This document shows, in pieces, positions 5,221 to 7,239 of a stretch of 7,239 nucleotides of DNA (position 1 is the first letter of the stretch; the number at the start of each line of letters is the position of its first letter). The stretch is from Alphaproteobacteria bacterium. Its GTDB lineage: Bacteria > Pseudomonadota > Alphaproteobacteria > Rhodobacterales > Rhodobacteraceae. The notes below the pieces were generated by a model. That model did not search any database, was not told the origin of the DNA, and was given only the letters and a program-made list of their open reading frames with translations. The stretch lies in contig JAUHZL010000149.1 of assembly GCA_030425945.1 (NCBI GenBank), positions 1 through 7,239 on the forward strand, written 5' to 3'. The position numbers and the translations under genes were made by a program.

Positions 5221-5454
5221 TTATCCGCCGTTATCCGATGTCCCCAGATCCCGGACAGAGAAGATAATCGCGACCCTCCCTTATCCGATTTTTCTGCCTC
5301 CGCCGGGAGGAGGCGCTTTGAGGGGATAGTCTCCCCTCAAAGGGACAAACATCTCCCAGAGTCCCAAGGACTTGCCTGTTGCTGGTGCGGCTCTTGGGAA
5401 AGGGCGCAGAAGGGCGGTTCGTTCGCGTTCCGATGATGGGAGATCGGATAACGG
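5221..5454. repeat. TTATCCG motif cluster with a 12-bp inverted pair
   Basis: TTATCCG occurs at 5221-5227, 5231-5237 and 5281-5287 on the plus strand and as CGGATAA at 5445-5451. Three of the four extend to TTATCCGAT. CCGTTATCCGAT (5228-5239) is exactly inverted at 5443-5454. The copies lack the ACA of a DnaA box. They could bind a repressor, recombinase or initiator. Nothing in the window identifies the ligand. Confidence 0.5.
5316..5342. repeat. Strong stem-loop, 11-bp perfect stem
   Basis: CTTTGAGGGGA (5316-5326) and TCCCCTCAAAG (5332-5342) pair perfectly around a 5-base loop TAGTC. No U-run follows on either strand, so it is not a classical terminator. It could be an RNA processing or stability hairpin, a protein operator, or a remnant of a small mobile repeat. 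A smaller hairpin, GCCTCC/GGAGGC (5296-5314), lies directly beside it. Confidence 0.6.
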
Positions 5455-5476
5455 GCGAACGGGTGACGTGCCCCCC

Positions 5477-5508
5477 AAAAAAGTGCGCCCCGTCTCCGGA
5501 GCGCGCTC
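5477..5508 (-). terminator. Possible rho-independent terminator of sat-cysC
   Basis: On the minus strand, 25 bases after the stop codon, an imperfect GC-rich hairpin (GAGCGCGCTC against CGGGGCGCAC, with a central GCGC/GCGC block and a few mismatches, loop CGGAGA) is followed directly by six U residues. The U-run and position are right but the stem is interrupted, so this is only a moderate call. Confidence 0.4.
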
Positions 5509-5533
5509 TGGTGTTTCGCTGCGAAGCCCCGCC

Positions 5534-7239
5534 TCAGGCGGCGATCAGGCCCATCGACTCGAGCTTCAGCAGGACCTGCTGGGCGCAGTAGTCGACGTCG
5601 GTGCCCTCGGTCGCGACCACCAGTTCGGCGGCGGTGGGGGCCTCGTAGGGGTCGGAGATGCCGGTGAACTCCTTGATCTTGCCTTCGCGGGCGAGCTTGT
5701 AGAGGCCTTTTCGGTCGCGCCGCTCGCATTCTTCCAGCGAGGTCGCGACATGGACCTCGATGAAGGCGCCGTAGGCCTCGATCATCTCGCGGACGGCGCG
5801 GCGGGTGGCGGTGTAGGGCGCGATCGGGGCGCAGATCGCGATGCCGCCGTTCTTGGTGATTTCACTCGCGACGTAGCCGATCCGCTTGATGTTGATGTCG
5901 CGGTGCTCCTTCGAGAAGCCGAGCTCGGACGAGAGGTGCTTCCGCACCACGTCGCCGTCGAGCAGCGTCACCGGGCGCCCGCCCATCTCCATCAGCTTGA
6001 CCATCAGCGCGTTGGCGATGGTCGACTTGCCCGAGCCCGAGAGCCCGGTGAAGAACACCGTGAAGCCTTGCTTCGAGCGCGGCGGCGAGGTGCGGCGCAG
6101 CTCCTTCACGACCTCGGGGAAGGAGAACCATTCCGGGATTTCCAGCCCCTCCCGCAGGCGGCGGCGCAGCTCGGTGCCCGAGATGTCGAGGACGGTATCG
6201 CCCTCTGGGACTTCGTTGGCGGGGTAGTACTGCGCCTTCTCCTGCACGTAGACCATGTGCTTGAAGTCGACCATCTCGAGGCCGATCTCGGCCTCGTGCT
6301 CCTTGAAGAGCTCCTGCGCGTCATAGGGGCCGTAGAAGTCCTGGCCCTGGCTGTTCTTGCCGGGGCCGGCGTGGTCGCGGCCGACGATGAAATGGGTGCA
6401 GCCATGGTTCTTGCGGATCAGGCCGTGCCAGACCGCCTCGCGCGGACCCGCCATCCGCATGGCGAGGTTCAGCAGGCTCATCGTCGTGGTGGCCGCCGGG
6501 TACTTGTCGAGCACCGCCTCGTAGCAGCGCACGCGGGTGAAGTGGTCGACGTCGCCGGGCTTCGTCATGCCGACCACCGGGTGGATCAGCAGGTTGGCCT
6601 GCGCCTCGCGCGCGGCGCGGAAGGTCAGTTCCTGGTGCGCGCGGTGCAGCGGGTTGCGGGTCTGGAAGGCGACGATGCGGCGCCAGCCCAGCTTGCGGAA
6701 CAGGCTGCGCAGCTCGTTCGGCGTGTCGCGGCGGCCGCGGAAGTCGTAATGCACCGGGGCCTGGATGCCGGTGATCGCGCCGCCGAGGTACACCGGACCC
6801 GCGACATGGTGCAGGTAGTTCACCGCCGGGTGGGCGAGGTCATCGGCCCCGAACACCTTCTCGGCCTCGCGCGCCTTGTCCGGGCGGTAGATGTCCGAGA
6901 CCGACAGCGTGGCGAGGATCACGCCCTCGGCGTCGCGCAGCGCGATGTCCTGGCCGACCTCGACGCCCTCCGCGAAGGCCTCCGAGACGTCGAGCGTGAT
7001 CGGCATCGGCCAGAGCGTGCCGTCCGCCAGCCGCATGGTCTCGACGACGCTGTCGTAATCCGCCTGCCCGAGGAAGCCCTTCAGCGGCGCGAAACCGCCG
7101 TTCATCAGCAGTTCGAGATCGCAGAGCTGGCGCGCGGTCAGGTCCCACGAGGTCAGCTCGGCCGCCTCGCGCTTCAGCTTCTGCGCGCTGTCATAGGAGA
7201 CGTAGAGCTCCGGGATCGGGGTCAGGTTCGGGACGGGAT
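5534..7239 (-). CDS. sat-cysC: Bifunctional sulfate adenylyltransferase / adenylylsulfate kinase, N-terminus cut by window edge
   Basis: This cytoplasmic enzyme makes APS from sulfate and ATP, then phosphorylates APS to PAPS, for cysteine synthesis or sulfation. The visible frame has 567 residues, and it enters the window already coding (PNLTPIPELYVSYDSAQKL). Only a few N-terminal residues should be missing, so the Met codon at 7105 is internal. The ATP-sulfurylase half shows QTRNPLHRAHQEL with its paired histidines (fragment residues about 192-204) and VGRDHAGPGK (about 285-294). The APS kinase half begins near residue 386 with P-loop GLSGSGKST (about 398-406), followed by LLDGDVVRKHLSSELGFS, then GLYKLAREGKIKEFTGI. 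All key motifs are intact. Sat-then-CysC order is the fusion seen in many alphaproteobacteria. Both neighbours on the left are replicon functions, so it is probably unrelated to them, and its operon partners would lie to the right. Confidence 0.95.
   Translation of the reverse strand, partial: PVPNLTPIPELYVSYDSAQKLKREAAELTSWDLTARQLCDLELLMNGGFAPLKGFLGQADYDSVVETMRLADGTLWPMPITLDVSEAFAEGVEVGQDIALRDAEGVILATLSVSDIYRPDKAREAEKVFGADDLAHPAVNYLHHVAGPVYLGGAITGIQAPVHYDFRGRRDTPNELRSLFRKLGWRRIVAFQTRNPLHRAHQELTFRAAREAQANLLIHPVVGMTKPGDVDHFTRVRCYEAVLDKYPAATTTMSLLNLAMRMAGPREAVWHGLIRKNHGCTHFIVGRDHAGPGKNSQGQDFYGPYDAQELFKEHEAEIGLEMVDFKHMVYVQEKAQYYPANEVPEGDTVLDISGTELRRRLREGLEIPEWFSFPEVVKELRRTSPPRSKQGFTVFFTGLSGSGKSTIANALMVKLMEMGGRPVTLLDGDVVRKHLSSELGFSKEHRDINIKRIGYVASEITKNGGIAICAPIAPYTATRRAVREMIEAYGAFIEVHVATSLEECERRDRKGLYKLAREGKIKEFTGISDPYEAPTAAELVVATEGTDVDYCAQQVLLKLESMGLIAA

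Larger units (their letters stand above)
4978..5533. other. Long intergenic region with repeats, att-like site and no convincing gene
   Basis: This stretch of about 556 bases separates parB from the sat-cysC stop. Short open frames exist on both strands (for example 5120-5329 and 5379-5591 on plus, 5281-5478 on minus). None has a good ribosome site, recognisable family features or normal composition. What it holds instead is listed separately: a parS-like palindrome, a tRNA 3'-end fragment, a 12-bp tandem repeat, a TTATCCG motif family, a strong stem-loop and a possible terminator. AGGTCAG also occurs directly repeated at 4976-4982 and 5017-5023, flanking the palindrome. The density of structure suggests regulatory, recombination or junction DNA. 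Confidence 0.7.

Noticed and set aside
5221..5451. TTATCCG copies as DnaA boxes
   Set aside because: They lack the ACA of TTATNCACA (CGAT or CGCC instead). The real DnaA box is at 2036-2044.
5120..5591. Small open frames 5120-5329, 5379-5591 (plus) and 5281-5478 (minus) as genes
   Set aside because: They lack ribosome sites and recognisable protein features and run through hairpins and repeats.
7103..7105. ATG at 7105 as the start of sat-cysC
   Set aside because: The frame continues upstream to the window edge with conserved Sat N-terminal sequence (IPELYVSYDSA), so this Met is internal.
1..7239. CRISPR array, toxin-antitoxin pair or phage-defence genes
   Set aside because: I looked for regularly spaced repeats and for small paired genes around the replicon. 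Only the three iterons repeat regularly, and no candidate small gene pair was found.

Overview
This GC-rich window looks like the backbone of a low-copy plasmid or chromid from an alphaproteobacterium, most likely Rhodobacterales (Roseobacter/Rhodobacter/Paracoccus relatives). The evidence is an RPA-type replication initiator (RepA), a divergently oriented parAB operon, a fused Sat-CysC enzyme of the alphaproteobacterial type, and GANTC (CcrM) sites clustered at the origin. These assignments come from reading motifs, not from database searches.

Left end (1-865): insertion-sequence debris. The last 126 bases of an IS66-family element (C-terminus of its transposase and a GTAAGCG-type terminus) abut the 3' three-quarters of an IS5-family (IS903-like) transposase gene, which runs to an intact right inverted repeat. 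The junction reads as an IS66 element inserted inside the IS5 transposase gene. The IS5 gene is also dead by substitution: its first catalytic Asp is Asn.

Middle (928-4977): the replicon. repA runs leftward. Its leader (2029-2372) is a compact origin with a perfect DnaA box, three iterons at an exact 22-bp period, and an AT-rich stretch. Every iteron ends in a CcrM methylation site. Rightward from the same leader runs parA-parB, a type Ia partition operon with a plausible promoter. A 20-bp perfect palindrome 18 bp after the parB stop resembles a widened bacterial parS site and is the best centromere candidate.

Right of the replicon (4978-5533): about 550 bases without a convincing gene but with much structure. 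It holds the palindrome, a 25-base copy of a tRNA 3' end (probably tRNA-Ser) with no tRNA body, a 12-bp tandem repeat, a family of TTATCCG motifs including a 12-bp inverted pair, and an 11-bp perfect stem-loop. The tRNA fragment suggests a tyrosine-recombinase attachment site, so this may be a junction between replicon and other DNA.

Right end (5534-7239): a leftward sulfate adenylyltransferase/APS kinase gene, missing only a few N-terminal codons at the window edge. It makes PAPS for sulfate assimilation or sulfation and is unrelated to replication.

I see no wholly new gene system. The items most worth following are the methylation-marked iterons, the parS-like palindrome, the tRNA-derived att-like site and the nested insertion.
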